DNA of 64,000 nt from Lewinellaceae bacterium (GCA_016711435.1 JADJSY010000004.1:124001-188000); one strand, 5' to 3'. Shown: positions 25,949-35,182, numbered from the stretch's first letter. Translations and numbers: made by a program. Notes: generated by a model from the sequence alone, not told the origin.

Positions 25949-27889
25949 CTTTGTTTTATCGTTCTCAATCATCCACTGCGCCACCTGCAGGTTGGAGCAG
26001 GCGTAATTTTTCATGCTGTCTACCAAAGCCGGATACAGGTGGCTGAGGTCTTCCAAAGAGCCGCTGCGATAATCGTAGAGGGATTCTCTGCCTGATTTCC
26101 GGGCGACATACAGGAAACGTTCGTTGACAACACCCATTTTATGATCCTGGGAAAAAAATGCAAAAGGGCGTTTTTCCTGAAAAAGGTCATAACCAAGCGT
26201 ATTCTGCACATAATCCTGCCGGAGTAACCCCATCACCGTCGGGAAAATATCCGTTTGGTTGGCCAATTGATGCCGCACCTCGGGTTGTTCGAACAAACCG
26301 GGCGCATGGATGATCATCGGCACATGATTGTAAGACAAGGGCACGTCATAAGCATCGGGGAGATTTACCCCGTGATCGCCGACAAAAACAAAAATAGTGT
26401 TGTTGTACCAGGGCTGGCGGGAACAGGAATCCATGAAGTTTTTGATCGCCCAGTCCGAGTATTCGTAGGTAATCTCTATCGGATCCGTACTGCGCGGCTT
26501 GAATTTTGTAAAAGCAGGCAGGGTAAACGGCGGATGCGTGGTGATGGTCAGGATGGTAGAGAAAAACGGTTTGCCACTTGGATCCGACGCCAGGCTGTCC
26601 ATGTTCTGGAAAGCGTGTTCCAGCAGGGTTTCATCGCCTACACCCCATGAATTGGCCACTACTTCCGGCGGATAGTCGGCCAGATCGCTGATGTGGTCGT
26701 AACCGTTTTTTTGCAGGAAAACATCCAGGTTGTCAAAGGTTTTGGGGTGTGTGCAGAAAAACTGCGTGAGGTAACCTTCTTTGCGCAAAGCGACGGGCAG
26801 CCCCGTAAACTCCAGGTATTCCGAACGACCATTGTTCATCGGGTGCTGCATCATAATGATCGGCATACCGTAAATAGAGCTGTACAGGCCGGCGTTGGTG
26901 TGAATGCCATTGGAATAACAGTTATCGAAAAAAATACTGTTGCGGGCCAGGCTGTCTAAGCCAGGTGTAAGGTTTTTGGGATTTCCGTAAACGCCCATTC
27001 GATTGGCGCTCATACTTTCCATCAACACCAAAACCACATTCATAGGCTTGGCAGCCTGCGGGTAACGGTGTTCGCGTGCAATGGGAGAAGCGGCTGCCGG
27101 CTGCTGAATGCCCAATTCGTATTGCACTTTCCTGATGGCTTTTTGAATGTTATCGACATGAATATCGAAGTCGAAATACGAGTCAAACCAGGTATGTACA
27201 GGGTTGAGTGTCAATTGATTAATAAAACCGTCATTGCTGAAAGTAGCCCTTTTCATATCGGGTGTTTTCGGCGTTGCGCCACCCCAAAGGCCGCCCAGCA
27301 TCAATACGGAGGCCATGGCCGTAGCAACCATCCGGTTATTGGGCGAATGGCTGTTGGGCGCCCAGGTGCGTTGCCAGATTTTCCGCATCAGTCGCCCCGT
27401 TCCCCAGATACAAAATGCGCAAATGAGGATAAAAGGATAATATTTCACCTCGGAAAGGATGTACTTGGCCACCTGCAAATTGTTCTTCCAGTGAACGGCA
27501 GCGGTGGTCAGGCGGGAGTTGAAAAAATTGAAATAAGGCACATCTGCCGCACAGATAATCAAGGAGACCAGAATAGCGGCGCCACAATAAAAACGGGTGA
27601 AAGCAAAAAGCCTGCGGTGTTCGCGGGGCCAGATAAATGCAACCGTCAGCAGTAAATACGGCAGCAGTAGCGCATAACTCGCCACTGTAATATCGAACCA
27701 AAGGCCGATTTTAAATGCCTGGCGAACCGTCAGGGTACGGTCGACCTGAAAAAAATAGGAGGGGCGGTTGTACAGCAGGGTCACATACCGGAACAAGCTG
27801 AAAATACTCAACAATATCAGGTGAACGACCACTAAAAAGCGCAGGTGCGAGGGCACCCAACGGCGATACAAATCTTTCATCATTGCCAT
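25946..27889 (-). CDS. LTA synthase family sulfatase-like membrane enzyme
   Basis: The 647-residue protein has five N-terminal membrane helices (about 17-215) and a large periplasmic sulfatase-fold domain (about 285-620). Metal and catalytic positions can be seen: glutamate in VLVLMESMS, threonine nucleophile in GIHTNAGLYSS, and aspartate-histidine in VFVGDHGVN. In Gram-positives this family makes lipoteichoic acid; in Gram-negatives members transfer phosphoglycerol or phosphoethanolamine to glycans or lipids. The substrate cannot be predicted. Its stop codon is shared with a family B repeat. Confidence 0.93.
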   Translation of the reverse strand: MAMMKDLYRRWVPSHLRFLVVVHLILLSIFSLFRYVTLLYNRPSYFFQVDRTLTVRQAFKIGLWFDITVASYALLLPYLLLTVAFIWPREHRRLFAFTRFYCGAAILVSLIICAADVPYFNFFNSRLTTAAVHWKNNLQVAKYILSEVKYYPFILICAFCIWGTGRLMRKIWQRTWAPNSHSPNNRMVATAMASVLMLGGLWGGATPKTPDMKRATFSNDGFINQLTLNPVHTWFDSYFDFDIHVDNIQKAIRKVQYELGIQQPAAASPIAREHRYPQAAKPMNVVLVLMESMSANRMGVYGNPKNLTPGLDSLARNSIFFDNCYSNGIHTNAGLYSSIYGMPIIMMQHPMNNGRSEYLEFTGLPVALRKEGYLTQFFCTHPKTFDNLDVFLQKNGYDHISDLADYPPEVVANSWGVGDETLLEHAFQNMDSLASDPSGKPFFSTILTITTHPPFTLPAFTKFKPRSTDPIEITYEYSDWAIKNFMDSCSRQPWYNNTIFVFVGDHGVNLPDAYDVPLSYNHVPMIIHAPGLFEQPEVRHQLANQTDIFPTVMGLLRQDYVQNTLGYDLFQEKRPFAFFSQDHKMGVVNERFLYVARKSGRESLYDYRSGSLEDLSHLYPALVDSMKNYACSNLQVAQWMIENDKTK

Positions 27890-28070
27890 ATATTAGATAA
27901 CAGGGTGGACGAAACCTCCCAACATCCTACACGACATTAGAGATCATTTGTCCAGTTCAAATCATCGTTGAAAAAACACGGTTGCTTTACCGGATGCAAA
28001 AGTACATCACAATCCCGTATGTACGCCGTAAATATCCGCCCAAACGCCGCTTCAGTACGTTAAGCGAATG

Positions 28071-28952
28071 TTATTCTGTGACATAGAGCCGATTGGTAGA
28101 GTAAGCAAAGAGGCAGGCCGTCCAGAAGGAATACAAGGAATACACCAATGCAGGTTTTACCATATCCTGGTTACCCAGCATATTACTGGCAATCAGAAAA
28201 GCGAGTGTGGTATTCTGTACCCCGCTTTCCATGGCAGCTGTAATCCTCGATGCATGCGGCATTCCCATCCATTTCATAAAGAAATAACCGAAAAAGAGGC
28301 AGGATGCGTTCTGAATCAGGGCAAAGGGCGTAATCAAAATAAAATCATCCAGACTCAAACCCGCACCGCCCTGGCTTTCGCCCGCAAAAAGTTTGATGGT
28401 AAAAACCACGCCCAGCAATGCCAGCATCACGTATTTGGCCGGTTTACTGATCCGCTCCGCAAAAACCGGAAAATTCCGCCGCAGCAAAATGCCGAGGGTG
28501 GCCGGAATCATGGTAATAAAAAAAATATGGCTTACCGTTTCCCAAAAAGGCAAATGCAAATCGGTCTCCCGGCCCATAAAAACCTGCAATCCAATATTCA
28601 CTAAAACAGGAATGGAAAACAGGGTCAAAAAACTGTTGACCGATGTCAGCGAGAGCGACAAAGCCACATTGCCTCCCCATAAATAAGTCAGAAAACCGGA
28701 AGTAGCGCCACCCGGACTTACAGACAGAATAATCAAACCGACCTTAATTTCGGGAGGTAGCGGCGCTATAAGGCAGATGATAAAGGCGATAATCGGCAAA
28801 CCCAGCATCTGGGCGCCCAATGCAGTAAAAAAAGCACGGGGATGCCTGACAATACTGATGAAGTCGGCCAAAGTAAGAGACAAGCCGACTCCAAACATAA
28901 CCAAACCCAATACGCCACCTACGGCGACATCAACAATAGCAGCAGCAGTCAA
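28071..28952 (-). CDS. Bile acid:sodium symporter (BASS) family transporter
   Basis: The 293-residue protein has about nine membrane helices and the BASS family motifs: VMFGVGLSLTLADF near the start, LILSVSPGGATSGFLTYL, and AAMESGVQNTTLAFLIA, which forms part of the sodium site. Family members carry organic anions such as bile acids, pyruvate or pantothenate with sodium. The substrate is unknown. A TACATTTG box (minus strand, 28984-28977) lies 25 bases upstream but lacks a clear -33 partner. Confidence 0.92.
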   Translation of the reverse strand: MTAAAIVDVAVGGVLGLVMFGVGLSLTLADFISIVRHPRAFFTALGAQMLGLPIIAFIICLIAPLPPEIKVGLIILSVSPGGATSGFLTYLWGGNVALSLSLTSVNSFLTLFSIPVLVNIGLQVFMGRETDLHLPFWETVSHIFFITMIPATLGILLRRNFPVFAERISKPAKYVMLALLGVVFTIKLFAGESQGGAGLSLDDFILITPFALIQNASCLFFGYFFMKWMGMPHASRITAAMESGVQNTTLAFLIASNMLGNQDMVKPALVYSLYSFWTACLFAYSTNRLYVTE

Positions 28953-28984
28953 AGGAGCAATTTTGTTTTAACGAGGCAAATGTA

Positions 28985-29130
28985 AGCGGGAATTGTGAAT
29001 CGTGAGGCGTGAATCGTGAGGCGTGAGGCGTGAGGCGTCAATCGTGAGTCGTCAACTGCGATCGGTTGGTGGTTAAGGGTTTCACGATTCACCACTCACG
29101 ATTCACGATTCACTCACGATTGACAAAAAT
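28985..29130. repeat. Heptad repeat array, family D (AATCGTG/AGGCGTG)
   Basis: This is the cleanest 7-bp array: AATCGTG, AGGCGTG, AATCGTG, AGGCGTG, AGGCGTG, AGGCGTC, AATCGTG, AGTCGTC. A core of about 30 bases (containing GGTTGGTGGTTAAGGG) follows, then the complementary arm CACGATT, CACCACT, CACGATT, CACGATT. It lies between divergent genes. Confidence 0.88.
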
Positions 29131-29330
29131 CTCGATCTTTGTTCTCGAATGTACTCAAACCTCTTCCGTAGCAAACTGTTCAAAAAAAAGCAACATATCC
29201 TTGTTTCATTCTGGCGTTCATCAAAATACAGGTGAGTCAGGGACGAAAAAGCAACAGACAAAGCACAAAAGCCAAACGGGAAATTTCCAACCATCAAACC
29301 ATCAAAAACCGGTCAAACCATCCAAAATAT

Positions 29331-30107
29331 ATGAAAATCGTAGCCTTTTATATCGCCGAACAATTACACCTCAAGCGCCTCAAAGAAGTGTATGCAGGAT
29401 CGCTGCTCCAGGAAAACCCCTCGGAATTGTTTTACCTGGTAGATGAAGACTGTTATTTCTACGCATTTGACTACGGTGCGGTCGTTTTTGCCAACATGAG
29501 CGACACAGACATGAGTCAAAACCTGGTTTTTCTGCAACCGTTCTGCGACCATCCGCTCTCCGAAAAACTGCGCGACGATTTTGAACTCGAACACCGCCCG
29601 GATCAGGAACCGCATTTCGGTTTCGATTTGCTGCAAGTGCCCAAATTTACCGAAGATGTGGTTAAAATCGCCATGCTCAATGTGGCGCACTCCGTAGCGC
29701 TCGATTTTTACTCCCAACGCGCACACGAATTGTTGCAGGAAATGCAACATTTTACCTCCCAGATGGAAAATAAAGGCAGTATCAGTATCAGCCGCAAAAA
29801 TATGATCCGCTTTATCGGCCGCGCCCTGAACACCAAAAACCGCATCGTCGAAAATCTTTTTATCTTCGACAGCCCCGATCTCACCTGGGAAGATGAATAC
29901 CTCGACCGTATTCACCGCGGACTGGCGCGCACCCTGGAGACACAAACGCGTTTCCGCGAAATCGAATACACTTTCAAAGTAGCGGAAGACAACTTATCTG
30001 TTTTCCGCGAACTCTACCTGCACCGCGAAAGCAGCAAATTAGAATGGATTATCATTATTTTGATCTGTATCGAGGTTTTTGACCTGATTATCAGCAAGAT
30101 AATATAG
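29331..30107 (+). CDS. RMD1/YagE (DUF155) family membrane-anchored protein
   Basis: The 258-residue protein matches the RMD1 family: MLNVAHSVALDFYSQ, then IGRALNTKNRIVENLFIFDSP, LTWEDEYLDRIH and FREIEYTFKVAEDNLSVFRE, and a C-terminal membrane helix (WIIIILICIEVFDLII). The eukaryotic relatives are mitochondrial membrane proteins linked to meiotic division or mitoribosome maintenance; the bacterial role is unknown. ATG 29331 gives the family start; the frame runs upstream to 29232 through a CCATCAA-type repeat. The TAG stop is the first three bases of a family B array. Confidence 0.93.
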   Translation: MKIVAFYIAEQLHLKRLKEVYAGSLLQENPSELFYLVDEDCYFYAFDYGAVVFANMSDTDMSQNLVFLQPFCDHPLSEKLRDDFELEHRPDQEPHFGFDLLQVPKFTEDVVKIAMLNVAHSVALDFYSQRAHELLQEMQHFTSQMENKGSISISRKNMIRFIGRALNTKNRIVENLFIFDSPDLTWEDEYLDRIHRGLARTLETQTRFREIEYTFKVAEDNLSVFRELYLHRESSKLEWIIIILICIEVFDLIISKII

Positions 30108-30423
30108 TCCGAAGTCGTCAGTGCGAAGTCATCAGTCCGTAGAGTACACCGAAGCAAGTCCGAAGTCGTATTCACGAAGTCGTTCAGTGAGTACTCTACA
30201 GAAGTCGCGAGCTCGCACGAGTACTCTCACGCGTAACTACACTCGGCCACCAGCGCACCGACGACTCACTTGTTAGGGTGTACTCTACGGACTGACAACT
30301 TCGCACTTCGGACTTCGCACTTGTTAGGGTGTACTCTACGGACTGACAACTTCGCACTGACGACTTCGCACTTGTTAGGGTGTACTCTACGGACTGACGA
30401 CTTCGCACTTCGGACTTCGCACT
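30108..30423. repeat. Heptad repeat array, family B (copy 3), with a 51-bp triplication
   Basis: The array starts in the RMD1 stop codon (TAGTCCG) and runs through AGTCCGA/AGTCGTC/AGTGCGA units, a core with GTAACTACACTCGGCCACC, and then the complementary side. From 30271 to 30423 a 51-bp unit (GTTAGGGTGTACTCTACGG plus heptads) is repeated three times in tandem with few differences. The tandem is open in one frame and adds 67 false codons to the next ORF. Confidence 0.9.
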
Positions 30424-30439
30424 TATTTCCCTACTTTTG
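30409..30439 (+). promoter_or_regulatory. Probable promoter partly inside the family B repeat
   Basis: TTCG (30409-30412), 19 bases and TACTTTTG (30432-30439) fit the Bacteroidota promoter with one -33 mismatch. The -33 element lies in the third copy of the 51-bp repeat, so the repeat may supply part of the promoter for the gene at 30471. The start codon is 31 bases after the -7 box. Confidence 0.5.
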
Positions 30440-30470
30440 CGGCAAATTTTCAAACCAATACAAAACAGCC

Positions 30471-30977
30471 ATGATTCGTTCACTTGTTAAAATAGGCATA
30501 TTACTTGTAGTTGCCATTCTGGTTTACAATTATTTCTTCGGCACCGATACAGAACGGGATAATTCCCGGAAAATTTTTGGGCAGATGCGCGATGTCGTGG
30601 TTTCTGTCGGTCAATTGGTGAAAACCGAAAAAAACAACTTCAATGCCGGAAAATACGATGCCGCACTCGACAAACTGGGTGACGCTTATCGCGCCATTCG
30701 CGACCGCGCACAATATGTAGATGAAAAAGTGCTCAAACGCCTCGACGAGCTGGAAGATCGCAAAGCGCAGCTGCAAACAGAAATAGACAGTATTGAGAAG
30801 GGTGACCAGGCGGCAGATGCGCTGGCTAAAAAAGGCCTCAAAAAAGACGCTAAATCAGAACAACAAAAAGCCACAAAGGCTGCCGATCAAAAGCGGCGCA
30901 AAGAGGAACTACAGCGCGAACTGGAATCCCTGCTGCGCGATTCGGAATCGCTTCTGAAACAGGCAGAGGAAAACTAA
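30471..30977 (+). CDS. Small membrane-anchored coiled-coil protein, function unknown
   Basis: The 168-residue protein has one N-terminal membrane helix (about 5-22, VKIGILLVVAILVYNYFF) and a charged, helical body, with a coiled coil from about 85 to the end (DELEDRKAQLQTEIDSIEKG and a K/E/R-rich tail). ATG 30471 starts the helix; upstream codons come from the repeat. I do not recognise a family. The body probably lies in the periplasm or cytoplasm as a spacer or scaffold; topology is not clear from the flanking charges. Confidence 0.8.
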   Translation: MIRSLVKIGILLVVAILVYNYFFGTDTERDNSRKIFGQMRDVVVSVGQLVKTEKNNFNAGKYDAALDKLGDAYRAIRDRAQYVDEKVLKRLDELEDRKAQLQTEIDSIEKGDQAADALAKKGLKKDAKSEQQKATKAADQKRRKEELQRELESLLRDSESLLKQAEEN

Positions 30978-31129
30978 CATTGTACGCTCAAACTATTTAC
31001 ACAATTCCCTGTTAAGGGGAAAGACAAAAAAGACAAGCAAAAGCAAAAAGCATTGAAATTCAATACGTTATGCAAATTTAACCTGCAAAAAAACGACGTT
31101 TCTTCACTCATTTGATATAATCTTAATCC

Positions 31130-31954
31130 ATGACGGACTTTTTACAGCAAATCCTGGGCGCTGACTGGGAAAATTCGCTGATTATCATATTCAACCTAAT
31201 CCTCATTGAAAGCCTGTTATCTGTGGATAATGCCGCAGTATTGGCTACTATGGTGCTCGACCTCCCACCCGACCAACGAAAACGGGCCTTGCGTTACGGT
31301 ATTCTGGGCGCCTATGTGTTTCGGGGATTGTGCCTCATTTTTGCTGCCTGGCTGATTAAAATCTGGTGGCTCAAACCACTCGGCGGCGCGTACCTGATTT
31401 ATTTGGCCTACGAATATTTTAAGAAAAAAGCCACACCTGCCAAAGATGATGACCTGCTTGTTAAAGAGGAAAAATGGTTTTATAAACTAACGTACGGTAT
31501 GGTTGGGCCTTTCTGGGCCACCGTTATTGCGGTCGAGATCATGGACCTGGCTTTTTCGCTCGACAATGTATTTGCAGCGGTCGCCTTCACCGATAATATC
31601 TGGCTGATTTGTACAGGCGTTTTTATCGGTATACTCGCCATGCGTTTTGTCGCACAGTGGTTTGTCAAACTGCTGGAGCGCTATCCATTCCTCGAAACAA
31701 GCGCCTTTATCGTGATCGGTATCCTGGGTATCAAACTTTTTATGGCGCTGCCTTGCCATTTTATGAAAGGACACCCATGGGCAGACTGGATCGAGGGTGA
31801 AACGGCCGACCTGATAGTCTCGATCCTAACCGCCAGTTTCTTCTTTATCCCGATCATGACTTCCCGCTTCTTTGGTTGGCCTAAAAAGGTCGAACGTATC
31901 GAACCCATCATCCCCATAGAGGATCATCTGGTGGAACCGGAGTCAAAAAAATAA
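31130..31954 (+). CDS. TerC family membrane protein
   Basis: The 274-residue protein has seven or eight membrane helices and the TerC motifs with conserved aspartates: ESLLSVDNAAVLATMV at about residue 26 and EIMDLAFSLDNVFAAVAF at about residue 132. TerC proteins are linked to tellurite resistance and metal-ion (manganese) export, and help metal loading of exported enzymes. The stop is only six bases before the M16 peptidase gene, so the two are likely co-transcribed. Confidence 0.93.
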   Translation: MTDFLQQILGADWENSLIIIFNLILIESLLSVDNAAVLATMVLDLPPDQRKRALRYGILGAYVFRGLCLIFAAWLIKIWWLKPLGGAYLIYLAYEYFKKKATPAKDDDLLVKEEKWFYKLTYGMVGPFWATVIAVEIMDLAFSLDNVFAAVAFTDNIWLICTGVFIGILAMRFVAQWFVKLLERYPFLETSAFIVIGILGIKLFMALPCHFMKGHPWADWIEGETADLIVSILTASFFFIPIMTSRFFGWPKKVERIEPIIPIEDHLVEPESKK

Positions 31955-31960
31955 ATTTCC

Positions 31961-33211
31961 ATGGTCGATTTTACCCGTATCGTACTACCGAACGGCCTCC
32001 GTGTGCTGGTGCATGAAGACCATACCACGCCTTTAGTCGCCGTCAATATTACCTACTATGTCGGGTCGCGTGACGAACGCGCCGACAAAACGGGCTTTGC
32101 ACACCTGTTTGAACACCTGATGTTCGCAGGCAGCAAAAATGTGCCCGATTTCGATGACCCGCTCCAGCGCGCCGGGGGTGAAAACAACGCATACACCACC
32201 AACGATTACACCACTTTTTACGAAATCGTACCCGCCGACAACCTCGAAGTGGCACTCTGGCTGGAAAGCGACCGGATGCTGGCCCTCAGTATTTCCAAAA
32301 AATCGCTGGATGTGCAGCGCAAGGTGGTAGTAGAAGAATTCAAGGAAACCTGCCTCAACGAACCCTATGGCGACTGCTGGCACCACCTGTCCGAAATGAT
32401 GTACCATGTGCATCCGTATCGCTGGCCGGTTATCGGTCTCACGCCCGAACACATCGAAGGCGCCACGCTGGAAGATGTGCGCTCCTTTTACCGAAACTGG
32501 TACACCCCTTCCAATGCCGTGCTCAGTATTGCGGGCAATATCCGCACCGCCGACGCCCTGCAATTGGTTGAAAAATGGTTTGCAGACATCCCTGCAGGCC
32601 CCTCCATACAGCACAATCCCAGCCCGGAACCGCCCCAAACGGCGCCTGTACGCAAGGAAGTGCGTGGCAACGTACCTGTACCGGCCGTTTACCTGGCTTT
32701 CCGGACGCCGGCCCGTTTGGGTCCCGAGTTTTACGCCATCGACCTGCTCAGCGACATCCTGGCACAAGGGCATTCTTCCCGCCTGTACCGCCGCCTGTTA
32801 AAAGAAAAACAGGTGTTTTCTCAAATTGACGCCTATATCACTGCTAATATCGACCCGGGACTCTTAGTCATCGAGGGCCGCCCCGCAGAGGGTGTGTCCA
32901 TCGACGACGCCACCGCTGCCATCTGGGAAGAACTCGAACTCCTGAAAAAGGAAGCCGTCGAGGAACGGGAGTTGAAAAAAATCCAGCACCGTTTCGAAAG
33001 TACCATCGTTTTTTCCGAAACCAGTATCCTGAATAAAGCCCAGAACCTGGGCTTTTATGAAATCCTGGATCGGGCCGAACTGATGAACGAAGAGGTCGAT
33101 ACGTACCTGGCCGTCACCCCCGCAGAAATGCACCGGGCGGCAAACGGGATTTTCAGGGCTGAGAATTCGGCGACGCTGGTGTATTTGCCGATGGAAGAAG
33201 CAATTTTTTGA
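31961..33211 (+). CDS. M16 family zinc metallopeptidase
   Basis: The 416-residue protein is a single pitrilysin-type unit with the inverted zinc motif HLFEH (HxxEH, about residues 48-52) and the downstream glutamate region of the active half (LWLESDRM). The second domain contains the R/Y substrate-binding region (FRTPARLGPEFYAIDLLSDI). No signal peptide is seen. In Bacteroidota M16 genes often come as active/inactive pairs; no second member is adjacent. It is translated just after TerC. Confidence 0.93.
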   Translation: MVDFTRIVLPNGLRVLVHEDHTTPLVAVNITYYVGSRDERADKTGFAHLFEHLMFAGSKNVPDFDDPLQRAGGENNAYTTNDYTTFYEIVPADNLEVALWLESDRMLALSISKKSLDVQRKVVVEEFKETCLNEPYGDCWHHLSEMMYHVHPYRWPVIGLTPEHIEGATLEDVRSFYRNWYTPSNAVLSIAGNIRTADALQLVEKWFADIPAGPSIQHNPSPEPPQTAPVRKEVRGNVPVPAVYLAFRTPARLGPEFYAIDLLSDILAQGHSSRLYRRLLKEKQVFSQIDAYITANIDPGLLVIEGRPAEGVSIDDATAAIWEELELLKKEAVEERELKKIQHRFESTIVFSETSILNKAQNLGFYEILDRAELMNEEVDTYLAVTPAEMHRAANGIFRAENSATLVYLPMEEAIF

Positions 33212-33334
33212 GGCGGAACACTGGTCAATCCTTCTCTTTCATAAAAAATCCCCCTCCACAATTGCTGCGGAAGAGGACATCCCAAAAACCGATTACATTC
33301 TTCATTCTGCCGGAGAACCGGAGAACATCATATC

Positions 33335-33421
33335 ATGAAAACGATCAGCAATATTGGAAATGGCCCAATGGAATCATCGGGCATTGTGCAGGAAATGCTG
33401 AAGGTCGGGTACTCAGATTAA
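33335..33421 (+). other. Possible 28-codon small ORF in a 369-base gap
   Basis: In the gap between the convergent M16 and helicase genes (33212-33580) an ATG opens a 28-residue frame (MKTISNIGNGPMESSG then a short hydrophobic end). A strong hairpin terminator starts 37 bases after its stop. A second hairpin at 33246-33275 (CCTC/GAGG arms, T6 on the minus strand) precedes it. The unit could be a small peptide gene, a small RNA, or just the two terminators of the flanking genes. There is no double-glycine leader, so it does not look like a C39 substrate. Confidence 0.25.
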
Positions 33422-33457
33422 ACTTGGGTAAATTGGCGATTTTCGTGCCACAAAAAT

Positions 33458-33510
33458 GAAAGTACCCTGCTCTGGCAAAAAATACCATGAGAAGGGTACT
33501 TTCGTTTTTT
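33458..33510 (+). terminator. Strong intrinsic terminator
   Basis: GAAAGTACCCT pairs with AGGGTACTTTC, with an inner CTCTGG/CCA-GAG stem and an A-rich loop, followed by GTTTTTTG. It terminates transcription from the M16 gene or from the small unit at about 33.3 kb. Confidence 0.7.
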
Positions 33511-33612
33511 GTTATTAGTTATCCGTTATTGGTTATCAGGGGTGGTAACCCTCAGCCAATTTACTTAGCATGGCCGAGGGTTACCACCCCTGATAACCAA
33601 TAACGATAACAA
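33511..33612. repeat. Heptad repeat element, family C (copy 3), overlapping the helicase 3' end
   Basis: TTATTAG, TTATCCG, TTATTGG, TTATCAG lead into a long inner stem (GGGGTGGTAACCCTC pairing with GAGGGTTACCACCCC around an AGCCAATTTACTTAGCATGGCC-like loop), then GATAACC, AATAACG, ATAACA. The helicase stop codon lies in the right arm, so its last residues (VFIVIVIGYQGW) are repeat-derived. Confidence 0.85.
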
Positions 33613-34960
33613 TAAAAACGATAGCCCTTTTTTTCGGCTTCCGTTTGATCGGCTTTTTATACTTCATTTCCCGCCTGTATTTGGTGGCGTTGCCGAGGTT
33701 GACCTTTTTATTTTTTTCTTTTTTCTCGTGAAAGGCGCCTTTGGATTGCAGGAGCGATGGCACTTTCATGTAGTTTTTGCCTGAATAGAGGGCTTCTTTT
33801 TCTTCTTCTGTGAGTTCCGTAGAAATAAGCACGCCATCCGGCAAGGGCAACATCGGGATGGCCTTATTCATCAGCGTTTCGATCTGTTCCTGGTAAACCA
33901 GCTCCGTATCGGCTATAAAAGTGATAGCAGCGCCTTCCGTATCGGCCCGGCCCGTACGCCCGATGCGATGGATATAATTTTCGGGTGTGTCAGGCGTATC
34001 GAGATTGATGACGTGCGTCACATCGGTCACGTCTAATCCCCTGGCCAGCAGGTCGGTTGCTACCAGTCCGCGCAAGGTGCCGTCCTGGAACTTTTGTACC
34101 GCCTGGATTCGGAAATTTTGTGATTTATTGGAGTGTGTGGCGCTGAATTGTTCAGGGAATTTGGTTTCCAGATAGGCATAAATCCGGTCGGCCATTCTTT
34201 TGGTGGCGCCGAAAATCAGCACTTTTTCCATCGTTTCATCGTGCGCCAGCAGATATTCGAGGAGATGGAGTTTGGTATTAAAATTCGGTACCCGGTAAGC
34301 GCTTTGCCTGATTTTTTCCAGGGGCGTACCCACGCGAGTAACCTCGATCAGTTGCGGCCCCTTGAAAAATATCTGGATCATATCATCTACATCTTCAGTC
34401 ATAGTGGCCGAAAAAAGCAGGTTCTGCTTCTTTTTCGGCAACATATCCAGAAGTGAATTTAACTGCGAGCGAAAACCGAGGTTCAGAATTTCGTCCACTT
34501 CGTCGATCACCAATTGTCGGACAGACTTTAGTTGTAATGCCCGGATGAATACCAGGTCCAGCAGGCGGCCGGGTGTAGCCACCAGAATATCGAGGCCCAG
34601 TGCAACCGTTTTTGCCTGTGTGTTGATGTTGGTTCCGCCATAGACGCCTGCTATGCGCAAATCCATATAGGCGCTCAGTTTTTCAATTTCACTGACCATC
34701 TGGATCACCAATTCTCGGGTAGGCACGATTATCAACACCCGCGGGTCTTTGTCCTTGGAAAATTTCAACTGGCGTAGTATAGGCAACAAATAGGCAAAGG
34801 TTTTGCCTGTGCCTGTTTGTGCAATACCAATCACATCCCTGCCAGACAGCACCACTGAAAAGGCTTTTTGCTGGATAGGGGTAGGATGGGTAAAGCCCAT
34901 ATCTTTCAGGGCATTCAACAACGGCGTTGGTAAGCCCAGCGCTTCAAAAGTATCGGTCAT
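33581..34960 (-). CDS. DEAD-box family RNA helicase
   Basis: The 459-residue protein has the helicase motifs in order: Q motif (FTHPTPIQQKAF), motif I AQTGTGKT, Ia PTRELV, Ib TPGRL, motif II as DEVD (VIDEVDEIL) rather than DEAD, motif III SAT, and motif VI HRIGRTGRA. The C-terminal extension is lysine-rich (KYKKPIKRKPKKR), as in RhlE-like RNA helicases. It probably unwinds RNA in ribosome assembly or decay. The last dozen residues are encoded by a family C repeat that also provides the stop codon. Confidence 0.95.
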   Translation of the reverse strand: MTDTFEALGLPTPLLNALKDMGFTHPTPIQQKAFSVVLSGRDVIGIAQTGTGKTFAYLLPILRQLKFSKDKDPRVLIIVPTRELVIQMVSEIEKLSAYMDLRIAGVYGGTNINTQAKTVALGLDILVATPGRLLDLVFIRALQLKSVRQLVIDEVDEILNLGFRSQLNSLLDMLPKKKQNLLFSATMTEDVDDMIQIFFKGPQLIEVTRVGTPLEKIRQSAYRVPNFNTKLHLLEYLLAHDETMEKVLIFGATKRMADRIYAYLETKFPEQFSATHSNKSQNFRIQAVQKFQDGTLRGLVATDLLARGLDVTDVTHVINLDTPDTPENYIHRIGRTGRADTEGAAITFIADTELVYQEQIETLMNKAIPMLPLPDGVLISTELTEEEKEALYSGKNYMKVPSLLQSKGAFHEKKEKNKKVNLGNATKYRREMKYKKPIKRKPKKRAIVFIVIVIGYQGW

Positions 34961-34962
34961 CC

Positions 34963-35180
34963 TCTTATTAGTTATCGGTTATTAGTTATCAGTTATCGGG
35001 TTTCAGGCTGGAATTGGTTCATGGGGTTGCATTTCCGCTCCCTAAATGTTATCGGTTATCGGTTATCAGTTATCGGGGGTAGTAACTCTTGGCTCAAGGT
35101 TTATAAGGTAGCCAAAGGTTACTACCCCCGATAACTGATAACTGATAACCGATAACTAGGTAACCGACAACTGACAACAA
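34963..35180. repeat. Heptad repeat element, family C (copy 4)
   Basis: TTATTAG, TTATCGG, TTATTAG, TTATCAG, TTATCGG start six bases from the helicase start codon. After a spacer a second set (GTTATCG, GTTATCG, GTTATCA, GTTATCG) is followed by the core GGGGGTAGTAACTCTTGGCT, a loop, AGCCAAAGGTTACTACCCCC, and then GATAACT, GATAACT, GATAACC, GATAACT and GACAACT-type units up to the aminotransferase stop. The inner stem is about 18 bp. Confidence 0.9.
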
Positions 35181-35182
35181 AA

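Noticed and set aside
28985..30423. Regular repeats as a CRISPR array
   Set aside because: Units are 7 bp (or 51 bp in tandem) without unique spacers of constant length, and no cas genes are in the window.
30270..30470. N-terminal extension with three 17-residue repeats before the coiled-coil protein
   Set aside because: It is the 51-bp DNA repeat read in frame and precedes the promoter's -7 box.
33208..33459. 83-codon frame after the M16 gene
   Set aside because: It runs across a terminator hairpin with no coding pattern.
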